Shown: in pieces, positions 55,112 to 62,798 of the stretch
How positions within the stretch are numbered: the stretch's first letter is position 1
Layout: every line of letters starts with the position of its first letter
Source of the DNA: Flavobacterium rhamnosiphilum
GTDB taxonomy: Bacteria; Bacteroidota; Bacteroidia; Flavobacteriales; Flavobacteriaceae
NCBI RefSeq assembly: GCF_004349195.1
Contig: NZ_SMLG01000007.1
Coordinates: 62,001 to 126,000 of the forward strand
Reading direction: 5' to 3'
DNA length: 64,000 bases
The notes under the pieces: generated by a model
Told to the model about the DNA's origin: nothing
Database searches by the model: none
Seen by the model: the letters and a program-made list of their open reading frames with translations, nothing else
Program-made: the position numbers and the translations under genes

Positions 55112-56695
55112 ATGAATAAACTTTTTTTCAGATTACTTGTTTTATTGATGAGTCTGTCCTTAATTGGGATAATTCTTGTTCAAGTGTATTGGTTTAATAC
55201 TTCATTCAAAAACAATGACGAGCAATTTAAATTTCATGTTAAGCAAGTTATTGGAAATGTGGCAGATAAGCTTCAAAAGCAAGAGGCATATAGTTTTTAT
55301 GATAAAATAAATCATTATAAAGACAGTACAGGAAAAGTACCTGAAAAGGATGATATATTAGAGTTTTATTATGTTCAAAAAAATCCCAGAACAAATAAAA
55401 CCATCATATATTCTAACAGTATAATTTCGGAAGATTATAATATTTCACCAACGTTCTTTGATAAAAAATTTGATAGTGAAAAATTCAAGAGCTTTAGTTC
55501 CAAACGTGTAACTAAAGTTTACAATAATAATTCAATGGATAAATCAGGTCTGAATCAAAGTTTGATCCCTGATGTCAGTATTGAAAAATCAGGAAATCTT
55601 GCTATTTTAGACAATGTCCTTTTTGAAATTTCAGCCAAGGATGTATTGTCTGCAATGCCACTTGATGAACGTGTTTCCAGTGATGTTTTGCAAAAACTCA
55701 TTAAAAAAGAATTAGAGGAATATGGTATTGAAACAAGATTTGAGTTTGGTATTTACAGCAATAATTTGGCTACCAAAATTAAATCTAATGCGTTTAAATA
55801 TGATAAAGATGCCACCTATTCAATTCCTATTCTTACGGATAATGAAGGGAACACGAAATACCAATTGTTGGTAACTTTTCCTCTAAAAAAGAAATTTTTA
55901 TTGTCAGAACTCGTTAGTGTAACAGTTCTTTCTATTGTTTTTACACTGATTATTTTAATTGCGTATACAAGTGCATTGAATCAATTAATTCGTCAACGCC
56001 AAATTTCTGAAATCAAAAACGATTTCATTAATAATATGACACACGAGTTTAAAACTCCAATTGCAACTATCAATCTAGCTTTGGATGCGATTAGAAATCC
56101 AAAAATAATAGATGATAAAGAGAAGGTTTTGCGATACCTTCAAATGATTAAGGATGAAAATAAACGGATGCATGCACAAGTTGAAAATGTATTGCGAATC
56201 TCTAAATTAGAAAAGAGAGAATTAGATATTACCAAAGAATCGAATAATATTCATGAGATTATTGAAGATGCAATAGATCATGTGAATTTGATTTTAGAAG
56301 ACAGGCAAGGAACAATTACCTGCCATCTTAAAGCCATTAGAACCACAGTTTTAATCAATGATGTTCATTTTACCAATGTCATTGTGAATATTTTAGAAAA
56401 TGCGATAAAATACTCGCCTAATGTTCCTGAAATTGAAATTTTCACTGAAAATATCAAAGATATGGTCATTATCAAAGTAAAAGATAGTGGACTGGGAATG
56501 AGCAAAATAGCTCAAAAAAGAATTTTTGAAAAATTCTACAGAGAGCATACCGGAGACATTCATAATGTTAAAGGACACGGTTTAGGTTTAGCTTACGTAA
56601 AGAGAATTGTTGATGACCATAACGGTCAAGTATATGTAGAAAGTGAAAAGGGAAAAGGGAGTACCTTCATAATAAAATTACCATTAATAAATTAG
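55112..56695 (+). CDS. Membrane sensor histidine kinase (RprX-like)
   Basis: 527 aa. One N-terminal membrane helix (residues 8-27), a periplasmic sensor domain of about 240 aa, a second helix (about 268-290), a short linker, HisKA with phosphoacceptor His in FINNMTHEFKTPIATIN (about residue 312), then HATPase: NILENAIKYS, VKDSGLGMSKIAQKRIFEKFYR, GHGLGLAYVKRIV. The cognate regulator starts 3 bp after its stop. Similar to RprX/RprY of Bacteroides in layout; the signal is unknown. Confidence 0.93.
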   Translation: MNKLFFRLLVLLMSLSLIGIILVQVYWFNTSFKNNDEQFKFHVKQVIGNVADKLQKQEAYSFYDKINHYKDSTGKVPEKDDILEFYYVQKNPRTNKTIIYSNSIISEDYNISPTFFDKKFDSEKFKSFSSKRVTKVYNNNSMDKSGLNQSLIPDVSIEKSGNLAILDNVLFEISAKDVLSAMPLDERVSSDVLQKLIKKELEEYGIETRFEFGIYSNNLATKIKSNAFKYDKDATYSIPILTDNEGNTKYQLLVTFPLKKKFLLSELVSVTVLSIVFTLIILIAYTSALNQLIRQRQISEIKNDFINNMTHEFKTPIATINLALDAIRNPKIIDDKEKVLRYLQMIKDENKRMHAQVENVLRISKLEKRELDITKESNNIHEIIEDAIDHVNLILEDRQGTITCHLKAIRTTVLINDVHFTNVIVNILENAIKYSPNVPEIEIFTENIKDMVIIKVKDSGLGMSKIAQKRIFEKFYREHTGDIHNVKGHGLGLAYVKRIVDDHNGQVYVESEKGKGSTFIIKLPLIN

Positions 56696-56698
56696 AAT

Positions 56699-57415
56699 AT
56701 GGAAAATGTAAATAAAAAAATACTTTTAGTTGAAGATGACCTTAATTTTGGAGCAGTTTTAAAAGATTATTTAATGCTAAATGATTTTGATGTCACTTTG
56801 GCCAAAAATGGAATGGAAGGATTCGAAAAATTCAAAAAGGATACTTATGATTTATGTATTCTGGATGTAATGATGCCTTATAAAGACGGTTATACTTTGG
56901 CGAAAGAAATCAGAGAAAAAAATAATGAAGTGCCAATTATATTCTTAACAGCAAAATCGATGAAAGAAGATGTGTTGAAAGGATATAAAGCGGGTGCTGA
57001 CGATTACTTGAATAAACCTTTTGATTCGGAAGTATTGTTGATGAAAATCAAAGCGATAATTCAAAGAAAATCATCGGATACTAAAGCAGAACAAGTACAA
57101 TTTGAATTTAATATTGGTAAATTTCATTTGAATTCAAAACTTCGTTTTTTAACTTTTAATAATGAAGAACCAATAAAATTATCTCCAAAAGAGAATGAAT
57201 TATTGAAAATGTTAATTCTTCACGAAAATGATTTGATGCCAAGAGAATTGGCATTGACGAAAATTTGGAGAGATGATAACTATTTTACTTCCAGAAGTAT
57301 GGATGTGTACATCGCTAAGTTAAGAAAGTATTTGAAACTGGATGAAGATGTGGAAATTTTAAACATCCACGGAGAAGGATTCAGATTAGTTGTTAAGAAT
57401 AAAGTAGCAGAATAA
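56699..57415 (+). CDS. OmpR-family response regulator (RprY-like)
   Basis: 238 aa. Receiver (residues 5-120): ILLVEDDLNFG, phospho-Asp in LCILDVMMPYKDGYTLA (about residue 55), IIFLTAKS, DYLNKPFDSEVL. OmpR/PhoB winged helix (residues 140-235): LSPKENELLKMLILHENDLMPRELAL, SRSMDVYIAKLRKYL and ILNIHGEGFRLVV. Partner of the kinase just upstream. A terminator with a GAAA tetraloop follows. Confidence 0.95.
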   Translation: MENVNKKILLVEDDLNFGAVLKDYLMLNDFDVTLAKNGMEGFEKFKKDTYDLCILDVMMPYKDGYTLAKEIREKNNEVPIIFLTAKSMKEDVLKGYKAGADDYLNKPFDSEVLLMKIKAIIQRKSSDTKAEQVQFEFNIGKFHLNSKLRFLTFNNEEPIKLSPKENELLKMLILHENDLMPRELALTKIWRDDNYFTSRSMDVYIAKLRKYLKLDEDVEILNIHGEGFRLVVKNKVAE

Positions 57416-57423
57416 ATAGATAT

Positions 57424-57453
57424 AAGCCTCAAGAAATTGAGGCTTTTTTTTTG
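57424..57453. terminator. Terminator after the response regulator
   Basis: A 9-bp stem AAGCCTCAA/TTGAGGCTT with GAAA loop, then eight T. Lies between convergent genes and 19 bp from the thioesterase stop. Confidence 0.93.
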
Positions 57454-57470
57454 GAGCGAAAGGACGTATT

Positions 57471-58211
57471 TTATTTCCAGTTTAATTGTAAAGCGAAACT
57501 CGTTTTGTCTTCTTTTGTAATACTAAAAACAGTTTCACTTTCAGAAATGCTTTCATGAATAATCACTTTGTCTTTTAATGATAATTCCTTTAAGAAATTC
57601 ATTTCAAAACTTTCAATTTTTTGATTCAGGATTAATTTTTCATCAACCAGATCCAAACACCATTCTAAATATTTGACATTATTGACATGATTTACAATGT
57701 CTAGATCGGATAAAAATACATTTCTTTCAAAAACTATTTCTTTCTCATGATTGAAGTTAATTTTAGAAAAACCTTCTAGAGTAGCTCTTTTTTCGGGATA
57801 TAATTCAAAATGTTCAAACGGTAAAGCCAATCCTTCCGGCCGACGCTTTTTAGTATTAAAAACAGCCCAAAAAGTCTCAGAGCCTACAATTTTTTCTCCA
57901 TTTACGTGCATTTCCAGCGCCCGTACTGAACGGGAATTCTCCAAGGAATTGATCCATGTTTTCACGGTTACAGTATCTCCCCATTTTGGTAATTTGGTGA
58001 TTTCAACACGCATTCTACTCAAAACCCATGCTTGGTCAAATTCCTGCATGTCAGTAAAACTAATACCGCCAATTTCTGAATGTGCCGCAGCCGTTAATTG
58101 TAAAATATTACACAAATCAGTGTATTTTAAAAATCCATTTGGAGCGCATTGTGTAAAATTGATTTCCCAGTCTTTGCTAAGAATGGAAGTGAAATTTGAA
58201 GTTATTGGCAT
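57471..58211 (-). CDS. Acyl-ACP thioesterase
   Basis: 246 aa, double hotdog fold of the plant FatA/FatB type. Releases fatty acid from acyl-ACP. Motifs: FLKYTDLCNILQLTAAAHSEIGGISF, AWVLSRMRVEITKLPKWGDTVTVKTWINSLENSRSVRALEM, and the catalytic-region LSDLDIVNHVNNVKYLEWCLDLV (Asn, His). miaA lies upstream on the same strand with a 30-bp gap. Supplies free acids for phospholipid or lipid A side chains. Confidence 0.93.
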   Translation of the reverse strand: MPITSNFTSILSKDWEINFTQCAPNGFLKYTDLCNILQLTAAAHSEIGGISFTDMQEFDQAWVLSRMRVEITKLPKWGDTVTVKTWINSLENSRSVRALEMHVNGEKIVGSETFWAVFNTKKRRPEGLALPFEHFELYPEKRATLEGFSKINFNHEKEIVFERNVFLSDLDIVNHVNNVKYLEWCLDLVDEKLILNQKIESFEMNFLKELSLKDKVIIHESISESETVFSITKEDKTSFALQLNWK

Positions 58212-58241
58212 ATAAATTAGTATGAATTTGTATTTTTAGTT

Positions 58242-59159
58242 TTATTTTTTTGAATGGATGTAATCCACAATAGTTTCATACGGAGTTTCAAAATCAAACC
58301 ATTTGGTATTTTCATTTCTTTTGAACCAAGTCAATTGGCGTTTAGAAAATCTTCGGGTGTTTTTCTTTATTTCTTCTATGGCAAATTCCAACGAAATTTC
58401 TCTATCAAAATAGTTAAATAACTCTCTGTAACCAACCGTTTGCAGTGCATTCAACTCTTTATCTGGAAATAATGTTTTAGCTTCAGCCAATAGTCCTTCG
58501 TTCATCATGATGTCAACGCGTTGATTGATTCGGCTGTAAATAATCTTTCTGTCAGCTTCAAGACCTATTAAAATAGGGGTGAAGTTTCGGCTGTTTTTTT
58601 TCAGGTTTAAAAAAGATGAATACGGTTTTCCTGAACCCAGACACACTTCTACAAAGCGCATCATGCGTTGTGGATTTTGTAAGGTTTGTGGATTTTCGAC
58701 AGTCAAACTTTTATAATAGTCAGGATCTAAAACTTCAAGCTTTTGTTGCAAATATCCGATTCCTAGTTTTTCATAATTAATGGTTATTTCAGTACGAACT
58801 GAAGTGTCTATTTCTGGAAATTCATCAAAACCTTTTAGAATTGCATCAACATACAATCCGGAACCACCAACTAAAATGGCATAATCATTGGTCAAAAATA
58901 ATTCGTCAAGTTTAGCAATAGCTTCTTTCTCGAAATCACCAACGGTATAATTCTCGAATATGGATTTGTTTTGGATGAAATGATGGGTAGCCGCTTCTAA
59001 CTCGGCTTTGTTTGGTACAGCTGTTCCAATGGTCATTTCCTTGAAAAACTGTCTGCTGTCACAGGAAATAATATCACATTTAAAATAATTGGCTAATACA
59101 ATACTCAAGGAAGTTTTGCCTATGGCCGTGGGTCCGATAATGGTTATTAAGTATTTCAT
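58242..59159 (-). CDS. miaA: tRNA dimethylallyltransferase
   Basis: Adds a prenyl group to A37 of tRNAs reading UNN codons. 305 aa. Start at 59159 (MKYLITIIGPTAIGKTSLS) with the P-loop at once; the longer frame runs through repeat copy D. Other motifs: IISCDSRQFFKEMTIGTAVP, VGDFEKEAIAKLDEL, ILVGGSGLYVDAIL, NPQRMMRFVEV, TVGYRELFNYFD and NTRRFSKRQLTWFKR. Confidence 0.97.
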   Translation of the reverse strand: MKYLITIIGPTAIGKTSLSIVLANYFKCDIISCDSRQFFKEMTIGTAVPNKAELEAATHHFIQNKSIFENYTVGDFEKEAIAKLDELFLTNDYAILVGGSGLYVDAILKGFDEFPEIDTSVRTEITINYEKLGIGYLQQKLEVLDPDYYKSLTVENPQTLQNPQRMMRFVEVCLGSGKPYSSFLNLKKNSRNFTPILIGLEADRKIIYSRINQRVDIMMNEGLLAEAKTLFPDKELNALQTVGYRELFNYFDREISLEFAIEEIKKNTRRFSKRQLTWFKRNENTKWFDFETPYETIVDYIHSKK

Positions 59160-59165
59160 ATTTTT

Positions 59166-59307
59166 TAGCCCAGATGGAAACGGAAACCCCGGAGTTATGA
59201 AAGTTTGTTTTTCTTGGTGTAAAAGAGCGACCAAAGGAAGCTCCTTTTATGCCTTAGAAAAACAACTGGAATAACGAGGAGTTGCAGTGTACAGCTGGAA
59301 TTGCTTC
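59166..59307 (-). repeat. Dispersed intergenic repeat, copy D (diverged)
   Basis: On the minus strand it begins GAAGCAATTCCAGCTGTACA, close to copy A's left end. It has an imperfect long hairpin (around 59204-59226 and 59244-59267) and ends CCGTTTCCATCTGGGCTAAA, close to copy B's right end. It occupies most of the K+ channel-miaA gap and is transcribed sense between those two minus-strand genes. Confidence 0.7.
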
Positions 59308-59316
59308 AAATTAATA

Positions 59317-60150
59317 TTATTTTAAATCTTTGCCACAATGATAGCAGTATTTTGCATTATGTTCATGTCCTTCGGTACCACAATTAGCACACGGATCAAT
59401 TCTTTCTTCTCTTGGTTTTTTGCGATTGCTGTTTGCAAATTCAGCAGAAACAATTCCTGTAGGAACCGCAATAATACCGTAACCCATTATCATTACTATC
59501 GATGCGATGGCTTGTCCTAGCGGTGTTATAGGCGAAATATCTCCATATCCTACTGTTGTCAGTGTTACGATGGTCCAATAAATACTGATGGGAATGCTGG
59601 TAAAACCGCCCTCTTTTCCTTCGACGATGTACATTACAGAACCTATTATGATGCTGCTGATTAACATGAAATAAATGAAAATAAGTATTTTGCCTCTACT
59701 GGCAATCAATGCTTCTTTTAGATGAGTGGATTGACTTGAGAATTTTGGATGTTTCAAAATCTTAAATAATCGCAATAATCGTAAAGCTCTGACAACTGTT
59801 AAAACGCTGGTTCCAACAATAAATAAGGAGAAATACATGGGTAATGTTGCTATCAAATCAATTATTCCATAAAAACTAAAGATGTATTTCAATGGTTTTT
59901 TGATGGATATAATTCTAAGAAGGTATTCTAAGGTGAAGAAAATGGTTATAATCCATTCTAATACTATAAGTTCATAATGGTACTTGGTATCAAAACCTTT
60001 GACCGTTTCGAGCATAACTATAATGACACTCAATAGAATAACACCTAAAAGAATAAGGTCAAATAATCTTCCTGAAGCGGTATTCGTACCGTAAATTACG
60101 ACATTAGTTCTATATCTAAAAGTGTCAAATTTTGACTTTAATCTTTGCAT
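59317..60150 (-). CDS. Voltage-gated-like potassium channel with C-terminal zinc ribbon
   Basis: 277 aa. Six membrane segments: S1-S3 (about residues 26-110), an S4 with regularly spaced Arg (VVRALRLLRLFKILKHPK, about residue 119), then pore helix and filter TTVGYGDISP (about residue 197) and S6. The cytosolic tail ends in a four-Cys zinc ribbon, CANCGTEG-KYCYHCGKD, unusual for a bacterial Kv channel. A standalone gene. The ribbon may bind protein or metal and could gate or anchor the channel; this is inference. Confidence 0.92.
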   Translation of the reverse strand: MQRLKSKFDTFRYRTNVVIYGTNTASGRLFDLILLGVILLSVIIVMLETVKGFDTKYHYELIVLEWIITIFFTLEYLLRIISIKKPLKYIFSFYGIIDLIATLPMYFSLFIVGTSVLTVVRALRLLRLFKILKHPKFSSQSTHLKEALIASRGKILIFIYFMLISSIIIGSVMYIVEGKEGGFTSIPISIYWTIVTLTTVGYGDISPITPLGQAIASIVMIMGYGIIAVPTGIVSAEFANSNRKKPREERIDPCANCGTEGHEHNAKYCYHCGKDLK

Positions 60151-60177
60151 AATTATGTTGTAATTATTAGCATGCGA

Positions 60178-61539
60178 TTAGAATTTTACGATTTTCAGTG
60201 TTTTACTTTTTCGAACATGACCTTGAATGATATTACGTATATCCCTATTGTTTTGCATGGGAATGATAATGTTTTTAAGGATTTCGATGTTGTTTATTTG
60301 ATAGTTTAAGTCATAGAAAGCATAGCCTTTATAAATTCCGTTTTCAATTAAAACTGCGCTGCGTTCATTGATGGTTCTTCCTCGGTCAACAAGTACCATA
60401 TTTTGATTTTCGAAACTATTCTTTTCTATAAATCCCTGAACTCTTGCGTTATATTCTTCAGCGGAAATCTCACCAATACAAGCACCATCACATTCTTTTA
60501 TATTGTATTGAAAACAGTTTGTTTTTGAAACATATAAACCGGTAAGTTTTTGACACAAATTATAATGGGATGTTATTCTGAACAACGCATTTTTACCTTC
60601 TTGCAAGGAAGTAAAGGAAGTGATTTCTTTTTTTCGGCCGTCCGCTTTTTGAAGTTTTAGGTTCAGATAACCATTTTTATCTTTTTCAGCGTATAAAGCC
60701 AATTGGGAAATATTTTTTCTTTGTCCTCGGTTATGAATTGGTTTGTTGATTTTTATTTCTTCACTTTCTTTCAATAAAGCGATCAATTCACTTCCGGTTT
60801 CATCATACGTTACCGTGAAAACTTCGGCTTGTATCTTCTTGCATTTTGTGGAAGTCCCTGTAAAATGCTGATTGACACGTTTTTTTATGTTTCGGCTTTT
60901 GCCAATATAGATCAGATTCCCTTTTTCATTGTGAATATAATAGATGCCTGTTTTAGCGGGTAAACTAGAAACAATATCCAATAATTTTGGAGCGATTCCT
61001 TTTTCGATTTCCAGCTTTATAAAATCTTTTACAATTTCTTTTTCTAAATCTTTCTCCAAAAGTATTTTAAATAATTTCACTGTCGCCAAAGCATCACCAC
61101 TTGCACGATGTCTGTCAGCCATTGGGATTCCAAGAGCACGGACCAGTTTTCCTAAACTATGGGATGGTTGCTCTGGTAATAATTTTTTTGATAATTCAAC
61201 TGTACAAAGTGTTCTGGCTTCAAAATCATACCCTAATCGTCGGAATTCAGTTCTTAATATTCGGTAATCAAAAGAGGCATTATGAGCGACAATAACACAA
61301 TCATTTGTCATTTCGATGATGCGTTTTGCAACTTCAAAAAACTTGGGAGCAGATTGTAACATGGCATTATTAATACCAGTAAGTTTCACTACAAATGGCT
61401 GAATTGGAATTTCGGGATTTACCAAACTAATGAATTGATCCACCACTTCATGACCATCAAATTTATAGATGGCGATTTCAGTGATTCCTTCTTCGTTGAA
61501 TTGTCCTCCAGTAGTTTCTATGTCTAGTATTGCGTACAT
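60178..61539 (-). CDS. DnaQ-like exonuclease fused to a GIY-YIG nuclease domain
   Basis: 453 aa. Start at 61539 (MYAILDIETTGGQFNE). The DEDDh exonuclease domain (residues 1-170) has DIETTGG, FVVKLTGINNAM, VAHNASFDYRILRTEF and RHRASGDALATVKLF. A GIY-YIG domain follows (about 195-275): GIYYIHNEKGNLIYIGKSRNIKKRVNQHF with the conserved Arg and Glu in ELIALLKESEEIKI. The C-terminal third carries a CQY-like block CFQYNIKECDGACIGEIS with three Cys. Similar DnaQ-UvrC-N fusions occur in other phyla and may act like Cho in excision repair. Function here is inferred. Confidence 0.9.
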   Translation of the reverse strand: MYAILDIETTGGQFNEEGITEIAIYKFDGHEVVDQFISLVNPEIPIQPFVVKLTGINNAMLQSAPKFFEVAKRIIEMTNDCVIVAHNASFDYRILRTEFRRLGYDFEARTLCTVELSKKLLPEQPSHSLGKLVRALGIPMADRHRASGDALATVKLFKILLEKDLEKEIVKDFIKLEIEKGIAPKLLDIVSSLPAKTGIYYIHNEKGNLIYIGKSRNIKKRVNQHFTGTSTKCKKIQAEVFTVTYDETGSELIALLKESEEIKINKPIHNRGQRKNISQLALYAEKDKNGYLNLKLQKADGRKKEITSFTSLQEGKNALFRITSHYNLCQKLTGLYVSKTNCFQYNIKECDGACIGEISAEEYNARVQGFIEKNSFENQNMVLVDRGRTINERSAVLIENGIYKGYAFYDLNYQINNIEILKNIIIPMQNNRDIRNIIQGHVRKSKTLKIVKF

Positions 61540-61548
61540 TTTTAATGT

Positions 61549-61724
61549 CAATTTCAAAAATCAATAGCAATAGCAATTTCAAAAATAAATTACAATAACA
61601 AAGTCAATATTAAAATCAAATATCAATTTTAAAAATCTAAAAAATTGAATATTGTAATTGCTATTGTAATTGCTATTGAAAAAATATTGTTATTGCCATT
61701 GTAATTCTTATTGAATTATTTTTT
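61549..61724. repeat. Degenerate ATTG-hexamer repeat tract
   Basis: Irregular repeats of AATTGC/TATTGT with 6-bp phase on the right half (about 61643-61713) and of the complement (CAATAGCAATAGCAATTT) on the left half, so the tract could fold on itself. It fills the gap between the exonuclease gene and the four-helix-bundle gene and runs into the latter's 3' end. Confidence 0.75.
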
Positions 61725-62084
61725 ATTGTTTATCATTTTTGAAGCAATTGCAATAAGTTCTTCAACTTCTGTCAAAAGCCACTTTCTTTCTTCTAAATCT
61801 CCTGCTTTTATATAATCAAGAACTTTTAATGAATTTCTGGACTCTTTGAGTTCCTTAACGGAAAGAGAAACTTTAAACATAAAATCTTTACTGGTTATTG
61901 TTCCTTGAGCCTCTCCATAATTTAGTGAAGAACTTCCAGATGATCTTATCAGTTGGTTTTTATAATATTCAATTTCATAAGACTTTTCTAATTTTCTAAC
62001 AAAGAAAATACATTCACCTGCAAATCTAACTAAACGGTCTTCAAAATTGTAGATTTTATCAAAATTAGGTTCGTTTACTTGCAT
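61716..62084 (-). CDS. Four-helix-bundle protein (23S rRNA intervening-sequence family)
   Basis: 122 aa. Matches the IVS/S23 family: FEDRLVRFAGECIFFVRKLEKSYE, YYKNQLIRSSGSSSLNYGEAQG (the conserved SxSxxxNxxEA), FKVSLSVKELKESRNSLKVLDYI and LLTEVEELIAIASKMI. In Leptospira and Bacteroidota such genes occur inside or near rRNA intervening sequences or as free-standing mobile units; here no rRNA is near. Relatives act as Avd-like pentamers in retroelements, but no reverse transcriptase is present. Confidence 0.88.
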   Translation of the reverse strand: MQVNEPNFDKIYNFEDRLVRFAGECIFFVRKLEKSYEIEYYKNQLIRSSGSSSLNYGEAQGTITSKDFMFKVSLSVKELKESRNSLKVLDYIKAGDLEERKWLLTEVEELIAIASKMINNKK

Positions 62085-62111
62085 TTTTATTGAAATTGAG
62101 TTCTGTTATTC

Positions 62112-62765
62112 CTAATTTCTTCCCCCAAAGATACTACTTCCTATTCGAACCATTGTGCTTCCGCATTCAATTGCAAGTTGATAATCTCCGGACATTCCCA
62201 TGGAGAGAATGGTAAATTGTGAATTATGAATTGTGAATTGATCAAAAATAGATTTCAAATGAGTGAATTCTTTCTTGATTTGATCTTTATGGTCTGTAAA
62301 AGTAGCCATGCCCATTAATCCAACAATTCGAATATTTTTCAGTTCTTGGAATTCATTTGAGGATAGAAGTGAAGCGAGTTCTTCCTCGTCAAGACCAAAT
62401 TTAGTTTCCTCTTCTGCAATATGTATTTGTAATAAACAATCGATGATTCTATTGTGTTTTAGCGCCTGTTTGTTAATTTCCTGTACTAATTTCAAACTAT
62501 CGACTCCATGAATCAAGCTCACAAATTGTGCCATAAATTTGACTTTATTTGTTTGAACGTGACCTATCATGTGCCACTGAATGTCTTTGGGCATTTGTTC
62601 CCATTTCTCGGCCATTTCCTGGATTTTGTTTTCTCCAAAAATGCGTTGGCCGGCTTCATACCCTTCCATTAAATCTGAAACAGGTTTGGTTTTAGAAACT
62701 GCAACTAAGGTTACGTGTTCCGGTAATGTAGATTTTATCTTGAGTAAGTTGTTCGATATTGACAT
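62112..62765 (-). CDS. PLP homeostasis protein (YggS/PROSC family)
   Basis: 217 aa, cytosolic PLP-binding alanine-racemase-like barrel. The PLP Lys is in VTLVAVSKTKPVSDL (about residue 25), then GENKIQEMAEKWEQMP, WHMIGHVQTNKVKF, GVDSLKLVQEIN, LLQIHIAEEETKFGL, GLMGMATFTD and SMGMSGDYQLAIECGSTMVRIGSSIFGGR. The loop before SMGMS (FTIHNSQFTIL) is encoded by a GAATTGTGAATTATG-like repeat at 62213-62240, a motif otherwise typical of intergenic DNA. Confidence 0.95.
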   Translation of the reverse strand: MSISNNLLKIKSTLPEHVTLVAVSKTKPVSDLMEGYEAGQRIFGENKIQEMAEKWEQMPKDIQWHMIGHVQTNKVKFMAQFVSLIHGVDSLKLVQEINKQALKHNRIIDCLLQIHIAEEETKFGLDEEELASLLSSNEFQELKNIRIVGLMGMATFTDHKDQIKKEFTHLKSIFDQFTIHNSQFTILSMGMSGDYQLAIECGSTMVRIGSSIFGGRN

Positions 62766-62798
62766 TTTAATGTTTTGATTTTAAAGCGTTGCTAAAAC

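Noticed and set aside
57751..58215. Plus-strand frame of 154 codons opposite the thioesterase gene
   Set aside because: Shadow of the conserved hotdog-fold gene; no recognisable motifs.
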